DNA of 64,000 nt from Colocasia esculenta (Eukaryota; Streptophyta; Magnoliopsida; Alismatales; Araceae): assembly GCA_014218235.1 (NCBI GenBank), contig CM024755.1, positions 96,824,948-96,888,947 of the forward strand, given 5' to 3'. A program made the translations under genes and the position numbers. Below, in pieces: positions 1-12,562 of the stretch (position 1 is its first letter; each line of letters opens with the position of its first letter). A model generated the notes under the pieces. The model saw only the letters and a list, made by a program, of their open reading frames with translations. It did no database searches and was not told the DNA's origin.

Positions 1-364
1 TGTCTAGGTTATATAGGCTAAGAGTCGGGGTAAACCTAGTATTAGGAGTCCTGACCATTGGGGGATACGTTTCCTAAACGATCTCTGGAGAAAACGGGGC
101 CGTTTCAGATCTGGAATCCTAAACGCAGCCGGAGAAGTAGACGGCCATATAGCTGTTGTCAACCTGAAATTGACGTCAATTGATGTTGACGTCTAGATCC
201 TTTGGCCATACAGTCAATGGCACAAAGGTTGCCGTCAACCTGCTCTTAACGTCAAGGGATGTTGACGTTAAGTAGGGTTTTCGGGCAGAACATAAAACAT
301 CAAAACAGACATATATGCACAGAAATAAACAAATATTTTATGCACAAAATTTGAGGGCCTTACA
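1..364 (-). repeat. Partial inverted LTR, Ty3/gypsy family E
   Basis: The right end reads GAGGGCCTTACA, the same edge as the E-family LTRs ending at 28219 and 36408, so on the minus strand this is an LTR start (TGTAAGGCCCTC). Further in, it carries the E-type words with ACGT cores (TTGACGTCAA, TTGACGTC) also seen near 27890-27980. It continues beyond the left window edge. It sits inside the Sirevirus internal region that follows, so it is the younger insertion. No coding sequence is present. Confidence 0.75.
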
Positions 365-578
365 CATTTGTTCATAACATTGTTGAACCCCTCTCCTTCA
401 ACATGGTAAGAATATTCTTTAAGGGGAGAACATGAAAATGGTAAGATCCTTCCCTTTTGGTTATTAACAAAAAGGGGGAGAGTAAGTTTAAACTTAGAAA
501 TTTCTGTTTATTCAATGCTTTTGAATAATCTTTGTCAGAAAATTCTCATAAGTTTTATCATCACCAAAAAGGGGAGAT
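365..578 (+). repeat. 3' internal end of a Sirevirus with polypurine tracts
   Basis: Non-coding tail of a Ty1/copia Sirevirus-like element. It holds several short purine runs (AAGGGGAGAA, AAAAAGGGGGAGAG) and a final polypurine tract AAAAAGGGGAGAT that directly abuts the LTR start TGTTGAACC. The same order of motifs recurs before the other Sirevirus 3' LTRs at 24235 and 53708. Repeated polypurine tracts are an established Sirevirus trait. The upstream internal part lies outside the window, beyond the inverted LTR. Confidence 0.75.
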
Positions 579-744
579 TGTTGAACCACTCTTATATTTT
601 AGCCTTATATTTTGGTGATAACAAAACTCATGATTAATTAAATATTATAAATTTATTTAATATCATGTTTTCCTAATAAATATAAATTTATGGCACTATC
701 GCTTCCTAATTTGCGCTCAAAAGCCAAATTGATGGCTGTTCAAT

Positions 745-1095
745 ACACATCGATTACTGACTAAGTGCCACAATGATTTTCATACAAATACATCGACTCT
801 ATTCAACATCAATTTCACATAAACATTGACTTTGTTGAACATCGATTTCATTCAAACAATGATTTCAGTTTAAACATCGACTCTGTTCAACATCAGTTTC
901 ACTTAAACATTGACTTTTGTTAAACATCGACTTCTCTAGAACATCGACTCCATTGAAACATCAATTACATTTCACTTGAACATCGATTATGTTCAAACAT
1001 CGACTTCATACATGCATTACATTGAAACAACGATTACATTGGAACATCGATTGCCTTTCACATCGACACTATTATACTTAAACATCGATTTACTT
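745..1095 (+). repeat. Array of ACATCGATT words in Sirevirus LTR
   Basis: Roughly twenty copies of a 9-10 base word (ACATCGATT, ACATCGACT and decayed forms such as ACATTGACT or ACATCAATT), spaced about 15-25 bases. The core ATCGAT is a palindrome centred on CpG. Many variants differ by the CG-to-TG or CG-to-CA changes expected from methylcytosine deamination. Confidence 0.7.
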
Positions 1096-1481
1096 TATAT
1101 TTCAAATGTTTCAAATTGTCTTTGGCGCCCAATGAAAGTTCAAATGTATTTGATATGATTAACTTATCATTTCTCTGACTGAAGATCTTTTTGCTTGCCT
1201 GATAGGATCTCTCTCCTCCTGCAACATAAGAAAAGCATCTCCATTCCATTTCTGACTATCTACAGGACATACAGACAGAAAGCAAAAAGAGGTATGAGCC
1301 ATCTGACAAAGGACTTAACAAGTCTAACTATCTGCCATGCATTTAATGCATGCAGGTCCACCTCTAGACACAATCAACATCTTGGACCTGCTGTTGGCTC
1401 CCTTGGAAGTACGCACCAGATAGAATATCCTCCTCCACTCCAAGTAGCCAGTAGACAAAAGAAGGAAGCCGTTAGACTCAA

Positions 1482-1503
1482 AGAAGAAGAAGAAGAAGAA
1501 GAG
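1482..1503 (+). repeat. GAA microsatellite
   Basis: Uninterrupted AAGAAG-type run inside the Sirevirus LTR. A second short run lies near 1555-1568, just after a TATA-like motif. Confidence 0.85.
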
Positions 1504-1542
1504 CAATAGCCATCTGTCAAAGCATTTGTTCTAAGCTACTCC

Positions 1543-1550
1543 ATATAAAG
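1543..1550 (+). promoter_or_regulatory. Putative TATA box of Sirevirus LTR
   Basis: The motif ATATAAAG lies about 965 bases into the 1.8-kb LTR, downstream of the CATCGATT array and upstream of the U5-like region, which is where an LTR promoter would be expected. It is called from sequence only. Confidence 0.35.
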
Positions 1551-2375
1551 GGAGAAGAAGAAGAAGAACATATTTAAGAGGAGAACAAGAGAGCAAAAAC
1601 CTGAAGATCATTCAAAGAGTGTACATTCTGTGAGAAGCTCCAATGCCATACACACTTAAGCAAGAAGAGAGGAAGAGCTCGAGCCCATTCAAGCTGAAGC
1701 AGTCAGGGAGTCTTCACTCTTTTTCCTCATTCTCTCTCTGTGCGTCTCTGTGTATTTGAGAGAGAGAGCTTGGGGTTTTGCCTAAGGAGAGTCCTCTATT
1801 GTAAACTCTTTCCTTCTTAGGCTCAGTCTCAGATCAAGCATTTCCTTGTTTATCTTGAGCTTGATCTAGGGGCTTCAGGTCCTTGCTTCTGTGTTCAGAA
1901 GTGTTCCTCTTCTGTTGAGAAGGGAAGACCAGCTTGCGTCTGGTGGTGTGTCTGGCTGTGGGACTGTACACAGTGTTCCCCTTGGTTAGAAGGGAAGACT
2001 TGCTGGGGTGTGTACCTGTGAGTTGCTTCTGAGCTCGTAAAAGAAGCATCTGGTTGAGGTGAAACAGTGGGCTGCCTTCTTTCCCGAAAAAGAGAAGAAG
2101 ACCAGCAGGGGTTGGATGTTGTATGTCCTTAAGGGGGGACTGTACCCTTGGTTAGTGAAATCCTAAGAGTTTGCTTGGGGACTGGACGTAGGACTTCCAT
2201 GTGGGAAGGGCTGAACTAGGATAAATTCTTGTGTCCATTTGTGTGATTGTTTATTTGATTCAGTACTTCTACTCTTTATCTCCTAAGTTTTCAAGTGGTG
2301 ATTTTGTTTCAGATTTCGATTACCTATTAACCCCCTCTCTAGGATAGTTTTGCTGTCATACTAAGTCGGCCAACA

Positions 2376-2710
2376 TACTTGTCTACATGCAATTGATTGA
2401 TTTTCACTTAAGTTTTGTTTCACATCGATTGATAAACAAATTCCTCTGGAGCCCAAAATTTCCTCATTTCAAGTTTGGGTCCCATGTTCTTACATAAGAT
2501 CTCATGCTCATCTTTACATTAAATGCTTAGTCAACCTTTTTAGACCTAGACTGTATCTTCACATCTTGAACATGTTACTGATGGCCCTTCTTTCTTATTA
2601 GATAAAAAAGAAGACACCTAGAATAGAAATCTATCAACAAAATTTGAGGACTTCTGCAGCAGAGGTATGGATGTCTGACTGATAGCTGAAATCTCACCTA
2701 ACATCTTCCT
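2376..2710 (+). repeat. Degenerate copia-like LTR debris
   Basis: This stretch has no gene. It contains a CACATCGATTGAT word and a 'ggagcccaaa' segment reminiscent of the Sirevirus LTR region after the CATCGATT array. I read it as an older LTR fragment that hosted the 579-2375 element. The boundaries are uncertain. Confidence 0.3.
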
Positions 2711-2964
2711 TGTTGAGTTATGGTTGTGTGAACATCCATAAACATTGCTTTTAATGTGTTTTGATGATGACATGATGATTCTAATGATGATAATTGTTTT
2801 GATGATGATATTAAACATATTGGCATTATGTGTCTTAATGATGACATAACTCTTGTGTAAATGTCATGTTGATGAAAAACCTTTCAATGATATTGAAAAT
2901 TCATGTGTCAACTTGATATGTTGGTATTTTACATGAATGCAATTCACATGTCAAGTTACTGCTT

Positions 2965-3490
2965 TGGTGTGTCGACACATGCTCTTCAAGGTGTCGAAAC
3001 ATGATTGATTTCTAGTGAAAGTCACACAATGGTGTCAACACAAGTGTGTCACGGTGTCGACACATGATTGGCTTTCAATGAACTTGTCTTGATGAAATGA
3101 ATGAGTGTGTCGACACATACCAAGAGTGTGTCGACATGAGTTTGAGTTGAATCACTTAAATAACCTTGCATAGATGGTTCATTAATTCTGATAACTTCTA
3201 TGTGCAGGGCCAAGACATAAAGCATCCTCAAATGATATATGTAAAGTACAAAAAGCCCAAGCCTAAATCAAAGAATAGACAAAAGAGTCAAGTCTTTGGA
3301 TACAATAGTGTCTGTCGACAACCAAGGATCATCTGTCGACAGATAAGGAAAGATCTTGACAAAATAGCTTCCGGATAGACTGATTCAAGCAGTAGCTGTC
3401 GGCAAGTAAAAATCGCCTGTCGACAACCAGAGAAAGTCTTCGACACCAAACTTTTGGAAAGACAAAGGTCTGCAGTAGCTGTCGACAACC
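2965..3490 (+). repeat. TGTCGACA palindrome array in LTR F
   Basis: Two adjoining clusters: TGTGTCGACACAT copies at 2965-3140, then CTGTCGACAACC and CTGTCGACAG copies at 3308-3490. Decayed variants include TGTCAACAC and TGTCGGCA. All intact copies contain the GTCGAC palindrome. Confidence 0.65.
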
Positions 3491-3543
3491 CAACTAAGTA
3501 TTCAAGAATTTTGTTCTGGAAAGAGGACTTGCAGCAGTAGATG

Positions 3544-3548
3544 TTGAC
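3544..3548 (+). repeat. Left target-site duplication of C1 (TTGAC)
   Basis: TTGAC lies directly before the LTR start of C1 and is repeated at 40654-40658 directly after its 3' LTR. The match ties the two ends, 37 kb apart, to a single insertion. Confidence 0.8.
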
Positions 3549-5264
3549 TCTAGCACCCCGGAAATTTTAATTACATAAAAACTCAAAAAAATGGAAATAA
3601 ATAATTTCCATAATATCGGAGTATTTAAAACATACGTATCATTATCGTATGTGCTAAAACAGATCGGAAAATTCTGTAAAAATTATAAATCAACCCCACC
3701 CATTATTCCTAAATGTTTCACAAAGAAATTTGTGCCAAGAAAAAACGGATTAGCCAAGTTCAAAGTGTTTTGCGACTTATTATCGTAATTCATAAATAAG
3801 TCGAAAAATCATTATCACACGTACTTGGACGCGTCATAAAATTAAATAAAAACATATACGGACTGGAAATAATAACCTCTAATGACCCATCAAGAAATTT
3901 TGGTCAATAAAACTATTTGGGCTAGGTTTAAGAGTTATGGTGATCGATTATCCAAATTAGGAAACAAGTCGGAAAACTGTTAACACGGAAATACGATGCA
4001 ACCATAAATTAAATAAAAATGTTGGAGAGACTTATAACATTATATATTAATGACCCAATATCATAATTGGGCCAATGGACCATATATGACACAAAAATCA
4101 AATGAAGCAAGAAAATGCATAGAAATTCGTAGCTTAAATAAGCTGAAACTAGAAAGAGGCAATTAGAGTTGAATTGGGAAGAGATCTTGCACTCTTGGCA
4201 ACCCAAATGCGTGCTTAACTATGGTGGGAGGTTTCCTAAACCCTCAAACACTCTAATGGAGGAAGAAATCCTCAAATTAGGAAACTAACAAGCCAAAATC
4301 GCAACTCTTCTTTCCTAGTCACAATAGGACTCCTAAACACCATGGTAGCTTAAATACTATCCACCAAACCCTTGAGGACGAGTTTACATCTTGTTGGGGT
4401 CGTGTGGAGGAGTTCTTGGCAGCTGGGGGAGCAGGAGATCCCCACACCAAGCCGTTCTTTTTCCCCGTTGTGTCTGTTGCGACCTGCACAGATAGTCATC
4501 TTGAAGTCGACCAAAGGTGAGTCAAACCATAACCAAACCTTTCAAGGCCTATACCCCTGGAAAGAGAGTCAAGTCTACATTCTAACCCAAGTGGAATGCC
4601 CAAATTCCATGTAGTATACACGGATTAGTAAGCGTTTTCCTCCAAGTGGTCTGAACATGGGTTTTCTGGAAAAATGGGAGTTCTTCAACCCAGAAGGTAG
4701 GTGTTATCAGGACAAACCTTAACATATCCTATACCAATGTGTAGGGCATCAAGTTAACTTTCGTTTCCCACTGGTTTCATCTAATTCCAATGAGTAGATT
4801 TTGAATTATAAGCGTTTTCCCCAAGTCGCGCACTGTCAGGGCTTTTCCTGTTCTTTATATGTTGCATGCGATTCAAGACCGAATTAGAGTAAACCCACAA
4901 CATGAAAGTTGTTCTACTATTGTATTCGTCATGTCTTGTGTTGAACAGTTTGTCTAAATATCATTAGTTAGAGAGTTATAAGTGTGGTAAGAGGGTCACT
5001 ACATGATACTACATTTTTGGATTGCACTTGGTTTTTACGTATGTGTTTGACTTGATTAAAGCCTATTGAAACCATCATTGTTTTCTAATTCCAATTTATT
5101 GGAAGCACCCTTGCATGCCTAGGTTGGTTTAAAACTACTTTTGTGATTTTTCATGCACTGTACAATTTGTTCTTAATTTTAGAACAACCATGTGTCAAAA
5201 CAGGGAAAGTCTGGTCGGCAATCCAAAGCACTGTCCTTTCTCTGTCGGACGCAGGCCAAGGACC

Positions 5265-5503
5265 TAAGAACACGACGGCTCGATAGGCTGCATTCTCAGG
5301 CAGATTGCGACAAGAATTCCGTTGCGATCTGATCGCGACAGAACCGCCGTCGTGACCTGATGACAGCCCTGTCGCCTTCTTCATATGAACCCGTCGCGAA
5401 CTGCCTGCCTGATCAGACAAGCCTCTCGCAATCCTTACAAGGCACTGTCGCGATCTGATCTGACCCCGTCGCGACCCTTACAAGGGTCCGTCGCGACCTC
5501 AGG
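5265..5503 (+). repeat. GTCGCGAC array in C1 5' LTR
   Basis: Repeated CCGTCGCGACC, CTGTCGCGATC and related words, each with the CGCG or TCGCGA palindromic core and spaced 15-40 bases. The equivalent region recurs at about 9200-9445 in the solo C LTR, at 46520-46810 in the second solo LTR, and inverted at 55690-55830. Confidence 0.7.
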
Positions 5504-6734
5504 ATTTTTCATGAAACCCCACTTATTTTCTTGCAAATCTAACCGCTATACCTGAGGTCTGTTTAAATATGATATTTAGCATGTAATTCACATGTCTTAG
5601 GTCTGATCATTGCATGATGGTTATTTTAATGGCTTAAAAGTGATTAACCCAATTAAAAGTTTTAATTACATAAATGTTATTCTAATTGCTCCTTAAATGA
5701 TATGATCCATTCATGCAGCTCGTGATTTAATCTTTCCATTATTCTACCATATTTTAAATGATAATTATTGTTCTTAAAATCTTGCAAACCCATGTGTAGG
5801 TAAATGCATTGTTCAATTCGTGCCATCATGTTAAGTGCTTTCCGCGAGTTTGAAACCGATGGTTTGAGAATTGAGACACGCGTACATCACTACACACTTG
5901 CACATCGAGGTAGCCCTTTCTTGGGAATTTGGAAGCTCTCTACCGGTCATTCCGAATCGGTAGACAAGTGACCTTTTCTCCAAGGCCTCCGTAAATCTCC
6001 TCTGACCATGGATTCCCACATGGCCGACGAGTTGGTTGTACCATTGAAGTTCCCTGAAGATGGCGTGCACTTCCTCTCTCATCTTGTTCTCGTGAGTGTG
6101 ATTTACAATCTAGACTAAAAGTCATTAATGTAAAGATTGAATTAAAGTATAAATCGTACCGTTATGCTGCCAAATTTATCTCTCGACCATTGTTCTCATG
6201 AAATCGTGTTCAATTTGCTTATTACTTGTTCTCATCATCATTGTGAACATGACATTACACATGCTTACATTTGAAACTCTCATTGGCCATTATTAATGAT
6301 TGTGGGTATCTACATTTAAAATTTAAGTGAGATGCTGACCGGGCACGGCGAGTGTCCAAGGGCTCCAGTCTAGCCCCAATGACGAAGAGTCATAAATATA
6401 CTGTTAACCATAGGGTATAATGATTACTGGCGTTGCATCTGTGCTGGGAGTCATGCGTACGTGTTGAATGATAGATACAATAACCACATACACGTGTCCT
6501 GGTGTACATTCTTGATGGATCTTTTCTTGGTGTACATTAGTGTCTACGTGCCTGATTAGTGTTACATGATCGTGCTCGTGCGTGCTTGCTTGCTTGCATG
6601 ATATGGCCATCCTGCATTTAATGCAATTAGTGATCTCTTGCGTTCTTGAAAGCCATTGACATCAAGTGAAATCTTGTGTGCTTGTACAAAGTGATCTATT
6701 GCTTGTTGTATCTCGTTCTATCCTTCTAGATCTT

Positions 6735-6739
6735 GTTCT
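6735..6739 (+). repeat. Left target-site duplication of SIRE-A (GTTCT)
   Basis: GTTCT before the LTR start at 6740 is repeated at 37554-37558 after the LTR end. The flanks rejoin into a C-family LTR text matching the uninterrupted copy near 48050-48080, which confirms the insertion point. Confidence 0.85.
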
Positions 6740-7671
6740 TGTTGAACCACTCTTTTATTACCCTCATATTTTGGTGCTAACAAAATTTATGATTAGATTA
6801 TTTCATGAATATTTATGATTATTTTATGGCGCACTAAAATGATAAAGTCGATGTCTAATTTCAGAAATCGATCTCAGAATGATTTGCTAAGTGGCCATAA
6901 TGATTTGTTAAGAAATCGATCTCACAACGATTTCTTAAGTGGCCATAATGATTTGTTAAGAAATTGATCTCAGAACGATTCCTTTTATAGCCATAACGAT
7001 TTGCTCTCAGAACGATTCGTTAAGTCTCTCATAACGATTTGTGAAGAGACCATAACGATTTGTTCACATCGATTTCTTTGTGAGAACAACGATTTGCTCT
7101 CCACAACGATTTCTTCAGTAAACATAATGATTTGGTTATGTCTTACAACGATTTAGCTAAATTGACTTGATCATAACGATTTCATAAGTCATGAATGTAT
7201 CGACTTCTTATGTACAACGATTTTCTTGTTAATCCTCAACGATTTCATAAGTCATAAATGCATCGATTTCTTGTCTATATCGACTTGACATATGACTTAT
7301 CTTTGAAAGCGTTGAATAGTCAAAGTCTTCACACATATCTCCATGACTGCTGTGCATTTAATGAAGACTGAACGTATCTCTGCATGCATGCAAATAATAT
7401 CTTTCCACTATCATGCTTACTCTTTTAAACATCTTTTTTTTAGAACAGCAAATGACATTACTATTCTGATGAACATTCCTTCTAACGTTGACTAACAATA
7501 AAAGACAGTCCAGCTGTCCACTATTTAAAGCTTGAAATGTGTGCAGGCATCTGACAGCAATCTACTACAACGTTGGAAACGCAAGTAATCTCAGAAGATC
7601 TTCTCCTACGTGCATGAGAGGCCAAGAAGACCGTTGAACACAAGTTCCAAGCTCTTTGAAGTCTAAGGTAT
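6740..7671 (+). repeat. SIRE-A 5' LTR, left part
   Basis: Starts TGTTGAACCACTC and aligns with the 3' LTR start at 24235. It holds an array of AACGATTT, AATCGATCTC and AGAACGATTCG words at 6855-7285. It is interrupted after GGTAT (7667-7671) by the solo C LTR and resumes at 21747. Confidence 0.85.
6855..7285 (+). repeat. AACGATT/ATCGAT word array, SIRE-A 5' LTR
   Basis: Dense repeats of ACGATTTGTTAAG, AATCGATCTCAGAACGATT and related units. The partner array in the 3' LTR is at about 24330-24865. Pairs such as ACGATTT versus ATGATTT show CpG decay between copies. Confidence 0.7.
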
Positions 7672-9199
7672 TGTAGCACCCCGGAAATCTTAATTCAAAG
7701 TAAATGGAAATAAATAATTTCCATAACATCAGAGTATTTAAAACATACGTATCATTATCTTATGTGCTAAAACACATCGGAAAATTATGTAAAAATTATA
7801 AATCAACCCTAAACATTATTACTAAATGTTTCACAAAGAAATTTATGAAACGAAAAATCATATTAGCCAGTTTAAAGTGTTTCACGACTTATTATCGTAA
7901 TTCATGAATAAGTCGACAAACCATTATCACACGTACTCGGATGAGTCAGAAAATTAAATAAAAATGTTAAAGAGACTTCTAATATTATATATTAATGACC
8001 CGATATCATAATTGGGCCAATGGACCACATATGGCCCAAAAATCAAATAAAGCTAGAAAATGCATGGAAATTCGTAACTCTAAATAGGCTGAAATTAGAA
8101 AGAGGCAATTTGAGTTGAACTGGGATGCAATCATGCATTCTTGGCAACCCAAATTCGTGCCTAACTATGGTGGGAGGTTTCCTAAAGCCTCACACACTCA
8201 AAGGGAGGAAGAAATCCTCAAAAAATAGGAAACTAACATGTCAAAACTGCAACTTGGCTTTCCTAGTCATAATAGGACTCCTAAATAGCATGGTTGCTTA
8301 AATACTCTTCACCAAACCTTAGGGACGAGTTTTAGAACTTGCTAGGGTCGTGTGGAGGAGCTCTTGGTGGCTGAGGAGCTGTGGAATGACCACAAGAAGC
8401 TCTTCTTCTTCCCCTTCTCATCTGCTGCGACCTGCACAAACTGCCCTCTTGAAGTCGACCAAAGGTTAGTCAAACCTAAACCAAACCTTGCAAGGCATAT
8501 ACCCCTGGAAAGAGGGTCACGTCTACGTTCTAACCCAAGTGGAATGCCCAAGTTCCATGCAGTATACATGGAGTAGTAAGCGTTTTCCTCCAAGTGGTCT
8601 GAACACGGGTTTTCTGGAAAAACGGGACTTCTTCAACCCATAAGGTAGGTTTTCTAGGGCCAAACCTTAACATATCCTATACCAATGTGTAGAGCATCAA
8701 GTTAACTTTCATTTCCCACTGGTTTCATCGAATTTCAGTTAGTAGATTTTGAATTATAAGTGTTTTTCCAAAGTCGCGCACTGTTAGGGCTTTTCCCGTT
8801 CTTAATATGTTGCACATGTTTCAAGACCGAATTAGAGTAAACTCATAACAGGAAAGTTAGTCTCCTATTGTCCTCGCCAGGTTTTGTGTTGAACGTTTTG
8901 TCTAAATCTCATTAGTTAGAGAGTTATAAGCATGGTAAGAGGGTTGCTGCAGGAAACTACGTCTTCAGGTTTCACTTGTCTTCTACGTTGTGTTTGACTT
9001 GATTAAAGCCTATCGAAACCATCATGGTTTTCTAATTCCGATTTACTGGAAGCACCCTTGCATGTCTACATTAGTTTAAAATAGGTTTCGTTATTTTTCA
9101 TACCCTGTACAAATTGTTCTCTATTTTAGAAGCACCTTGTGTCAATATAAGGCAGTTCTGGACTGCAATCCAAGAACATGTCCTTTCTCTGTCGAAGTC

Positions 9200-9445
9200 A
9201 GGCGCAGACCCTGTGAAGGCGATGGCCCGATAGGCCGCGTTCTGAGGTCTTGTAACAATAGCACCGACCGTCGCGTTCTGAAAGCGATGAAGTGCTCCGT
9301 CGCGACCTTGCTGCCTGATCTGACCGCCCCGTCACGTTCCTCACATCACCCTGTAGCGTTCTAGTCCCGACCCGTCGCGACCCTTACTGGGGTCTATCGC
9401 GATCTGACCCCTGTCGCTTTCCTTATATGTACCTGTCGCGATCTC
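9200..9445 (+). repeat. GTCGCGAC array in solo LTR C2
   Basis: CCGTCGCGACC, CCGTCGCGTTC, CTGTCGCGATC and decayed forms (CCGTCACG, TCTATCGCG), collinear with the array at 5265-5503 in C1. It lies near the middle of the LTR. Confidence 0.65.
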
Positions 9446-10013
9446 AGGGTTTTGCATTAAACCCCCACTTACTTTCTTGCAAACATAACTTCTATACCCG
9501 AGGTCTGGTTAATATGATATTTAATGTGTGATTTCACATGTTTTGGGTCTGATCATTGCATGGTGATTATTTTAATGGCTTAAAAGTAATTAACCCATTT
9601 AAAAGCTTTAATTATATGAATGTTATTCTAATTGCTCCTTAAATGTTGTGATCCATTCACGCAAACTCATGATTTAATCTCTCCATTATTTTACCATGTT
9701 TAAAAATGATAATTATTGTTCTTAAAATCTTGCAAACCCATTTGTAGTTAAATGCATTGTTCAATTCGTGCCATCATGTTAAGTGCTTTCCGCGAGTTTG
9801 AAACTGATGGTTTGAGAATTGAGACACGCGTACATCACTACACACTTGCACATCTAGGCAGCCCTTTTCTTGGGAAATTGGAAACTCTCTACTGGTCATT
9901 CTGAATCGGTAGACTAGCGACCTTTTCACCAAGGCCTCAGTAAATCTCCTCTGACCATGGATTCCCACATGGCTGACGAGTTGGTTGTACCATTGACGTT
10001 CCATGGAGATACT

Positions 10014-10018
10014 GTACA
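10014..10018 (+). repeat. Left target-site duplication of D (GTACA)
   Basis: GTACA precedes the D 5' LTR; GTACC (20546-20550) follows the 3' LTR, one mismatch. The uninterrupted C-LTR text around 47415-47425 has GTACA at this point. Confidence 0.75.
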
Positions 10019-11147
10019 TGTAACACCTCATAAATAAAAAAAAAATTAAAAATTTCAGAAATATAGAGGGATAAAAATAAATAAACGTATTGGAGAGACT
10101 TCCAATACCATGTGTTAATAACCTATTAATAAGATTGGGCCAATAGAGCATATTTGGCCCAAGGATATGAACAAACTAGGACATAAAATTGCCCAGAAAT
10201 TTGTGTATGTAATTATGCAGTAATTAGGGAGGGTAATTTAGAGTCCTATTATGGATGAGTAGTCATGTAAGGTAATCCAAAACCGAACTCAATCTCAATT
10301 AGTGGTTTCCTAAACCTTGGCTACCTCTTTTAAGTAAAGGAATCCCAGATTTTCTGGAAACTAGGAAACAGAGCTCGTAGCCCCTTTCCTAGCATCATTA
10401 GGACTCTTAACAACATCCTAAAACTATAAGAACTCGTCCCTAAACTCTTGGGGAAGGTTTAACAACGAAGTTGGAGTCGTTTGGAAGCAAGCAAGAACTT
10501 CTGAGGAACAGGAGAAAGGCTGGGAATCCGGAGCTTCATCCCCTGCATCCTCTGTTGTGTCCAGAACATCAACAGGTTTTAGATCTTCATAAAGGTAGGT
10601 GTTCTCAGGCCAAGATTAAAGAAAACCAATGCCAACATGTAGTTCTTTGAGTCTAGGATCATTTGCACTTGATTTGCCTAATTTTCATGGAGTATTCTTC
10701 GTGTATTGGTGATTTTCCCGAAGTCTTGCACAGTTAGGGCTTTTCTCGTTCGTCATATTGTGCACACGATTCAAGACCAACTTTGACTAAACTTTCTTCA
10801 TAAAAGTTCTTCCAATTGAAGTCACGATCATCTTCTATGTTGGACATTTTGTCCAAACATCCTTCGTTAGAGAGTTAGGAGCATGATAAGATAGTTTCTG
10901 CATGATACTACGAATTCGGGCTACACTTGACTTTCTGTTCTTCATATGTTTTCTTAGGATTCGAGACAGAATTAGATCAAAACCTCAACATCAACGTTCT
11001 TCTACTAGTTGTCCTATTCATCTTTTATGTTGAATGTTTTGTCTAAATGTCACTCGTTATATAGTTATAAGAGTCATAAGTGAATCGCTGCATGAGATGT
11101 GTCATCGGGTTCCACATGACCATGTGTTGTGTTCTGGGAAAGCCGCT

Positions 11148-11603
11148 AGTGTCGACACTGCCTGTGCTAGTGTCGACCTGCTGTCCTAAAACAGCCCAGA
11201 TGGTGTTCTGGGAAGCCCTCTACTGTCGACACCACCCCATCTAGTGTCGACACACTCCCCCAGTTTGACCCAGAAAGCTTCTGGGAGCTGATCTAGTGTC
11301 GACACCACCTATGCTAGTGTCGACACACTGTCCCATATTGACCAGAAGGTTTTCTGGAAGCTGTCTCTAGTGTCGACACTACCTGGACTCGTGTCGACAC
11401 TACTTGACTATTTTGTCTTGCATTTGAAGCATTGTTTCGACACCACCTGGGCTCTTGTCGACACGACTTGACCTTTTTGTCTTGTATTTGAGGCACTGTG
11501 TCGACACCACCTGAACTAGTGTCGACACTACCTGACCAGTTTTGCCTATTTTGTCTTGTATTTAGAGCATGGTGTCGACACCACCTGATCTAGTGTCGAC
11601 ACT
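11148..11603 (+). repeat. CTAGTGTCGACAC palindrome array, D 5' LTR
   Basis: About fifteen copies of the ten-base perfect palindrome GTGTCGACAC or close variants, usually preceded by CTA or followed by CACC, at irregular spacings of about 20-75 bases. Examples are at 11149, 11244, 11296, 11317, 11370, 11391 and 11593. They often occur in pairs about 21-26 bases apart. Confidence 0.85.
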
Positions 11604-12553
11604 ATCCTTACAAGATTTTTGTATAATTTGAGTCTAATCATTTCGTGATGTCTTCAAGCATGTACATGATGTTATATGGTATGCATGGACTTAAAATAAA
11701 TCAAACCATTATAGGAAATGGTAATGATATGAATATGATTCTAATGTGTAAATTTTGATTGTTCTTATGATCCTTGGATTATCTTGTGATCTTGCTTATT
11801 GTCAATTGATAAGATAATAATATGATATGAATGTAGGGATGAATACATGATTAGTACGGACATATTAGTGGTGTAAATGTTTTGATTTGCATATAAGTTT
11901 CATGGTTTCATGTTTTCCGGTGTTCAATTGATTATTTGTCATATGCATACATGTTAGGAAGTACACGTTCTACATATGATCTATCTTTAGAAACACCCTC
12001 TTGTCAAGACATTAATGAATTATGAAATATAAGATACAATGTTATCCTGCCTTGTTCTTTTGAGCTGTTTGTCATTTCCTTGACTCTATGAGTGATCATG
12101 TTTCTTTTTACTATGAGCTTGTTATTGAAACTCTGTGGCCATAATATGAATATGTTTGTTCGGCACATCGTGGGACTCCGGTCCAAAACTTGATACAATG
12201 CCTGTGCAATAGGGCCCTGTCCGGTCTTGGGGAGGAGCGCCCCAACGTACTTGTTAACCGAGGGAGTATGGACTCTTGGTGCTTGGCATAGCACACCTGA
12301 CATGCAAGATTGTGAAATGTGCCTCCTGTTTGACTTGATAAGTTTGACTTGACATGATATGATACGTTTGTTCTTGTGAACACATGAACTCTGCTTGAAT
12401 ATGGCCAATCTCTTCTGACATGATTTTATTCTTGAATTATCTGTCCATTGTATATGGAACTCGACATTTGATCTGACATGTTATCCGTTCTACTTTGCTA
12501 TTCAACTTGTTAGAAAAGCATGCATTGTCAGCATACTCATCAGCATATCTGCC

Positions 12554-12562
12554 TATATAAAA
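12554..12562 (+). promoter_or_regulatory. Putative TATA box of D LTR
   Basis: TATATAAAA lies about 2.5 kb into the LTR, about 290 bases before an AATAAA at 12845-12850. This would place a short R region near the LTR 3' end. The same motif recurs in the 3' LTR near 20107. Confidence 0.4.

Larger units (their letters stand above)
579..2375 (+). repeat. Complete Sirevirus-type 3' LTR
   Basis: Starts TGTTGAACCACT right after a polypurine tract and ends GGCCAACA (TG...CA, about 1.8 kb). It resembles the SIRE-A and SIRE-B LTRs: the first 80 bases, the repeated ACATCGATT words at about 745-1095, and a U5-like 3' region with the 'gggactgtac...ttgcttggggactggac' type of text. The following TACTT (2376-2380) would be the right target duplication; the left copy is outside the window. 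No long ORF. Confidence 0.85.
2711..3548 (+). repeat. Left part of copia-type LTR F (interrupted)
   Basis: Proposed LTR start TGTTGAGTTA at 2711. The LTR is interrupted at 3548 by element C1 and resumes at 40659. The two halves share CTGTCGACAAC-type words (3308-3490 and 40668 onward), which ties them together. The left half also has a GTGTCGACACAT word cluster at 2965-3140. Both words centre on the palindrome GTCGAC. The outer start is chosen only on its TG and a resulting LTR length of about 1.9 kb. Confidence 0.5.
3549..6739 (+). repeat. C1 5' LTR, first part
   Basis: Begins TCTAGCACCCCGG where the other C-family LTRs begin TGTAGCACC, so the terminal TG has mutated. It contains GTCGCGACC words at about 5265-5503 and conserved 3' text shared with the solo LTRs at 7672 and 45190. 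It is cut at 6739 by SIRE-A (duplication GTTCT) and continues at 37559. Confidence 0.8.

Noticed and set aside
5151..5420. 89-residue minus-strand ORF in the C1 LTR
   Set aside because: It overlaps the CGCG word array. GC-rich repeats keep the frame open by chance; the equivalent region in C2 and C3 is not open in the same way.
11148..11603. Possible CRISPR-like array (regular palindromes separated by spacers)
   Set aside because: The repeats are only ten bases, the spacing is irregular, many copies are degenerate, and the array sits within a eukaryotic LTR.
12004..12408. 134-residue minus-strand ORF, repeated at 19558-19962
   Set aside because: Both copies lie at the same place in the two LTRs of element D. 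They are conserved only because the LTRs are near-identical, and the protein has no recognisable domain.
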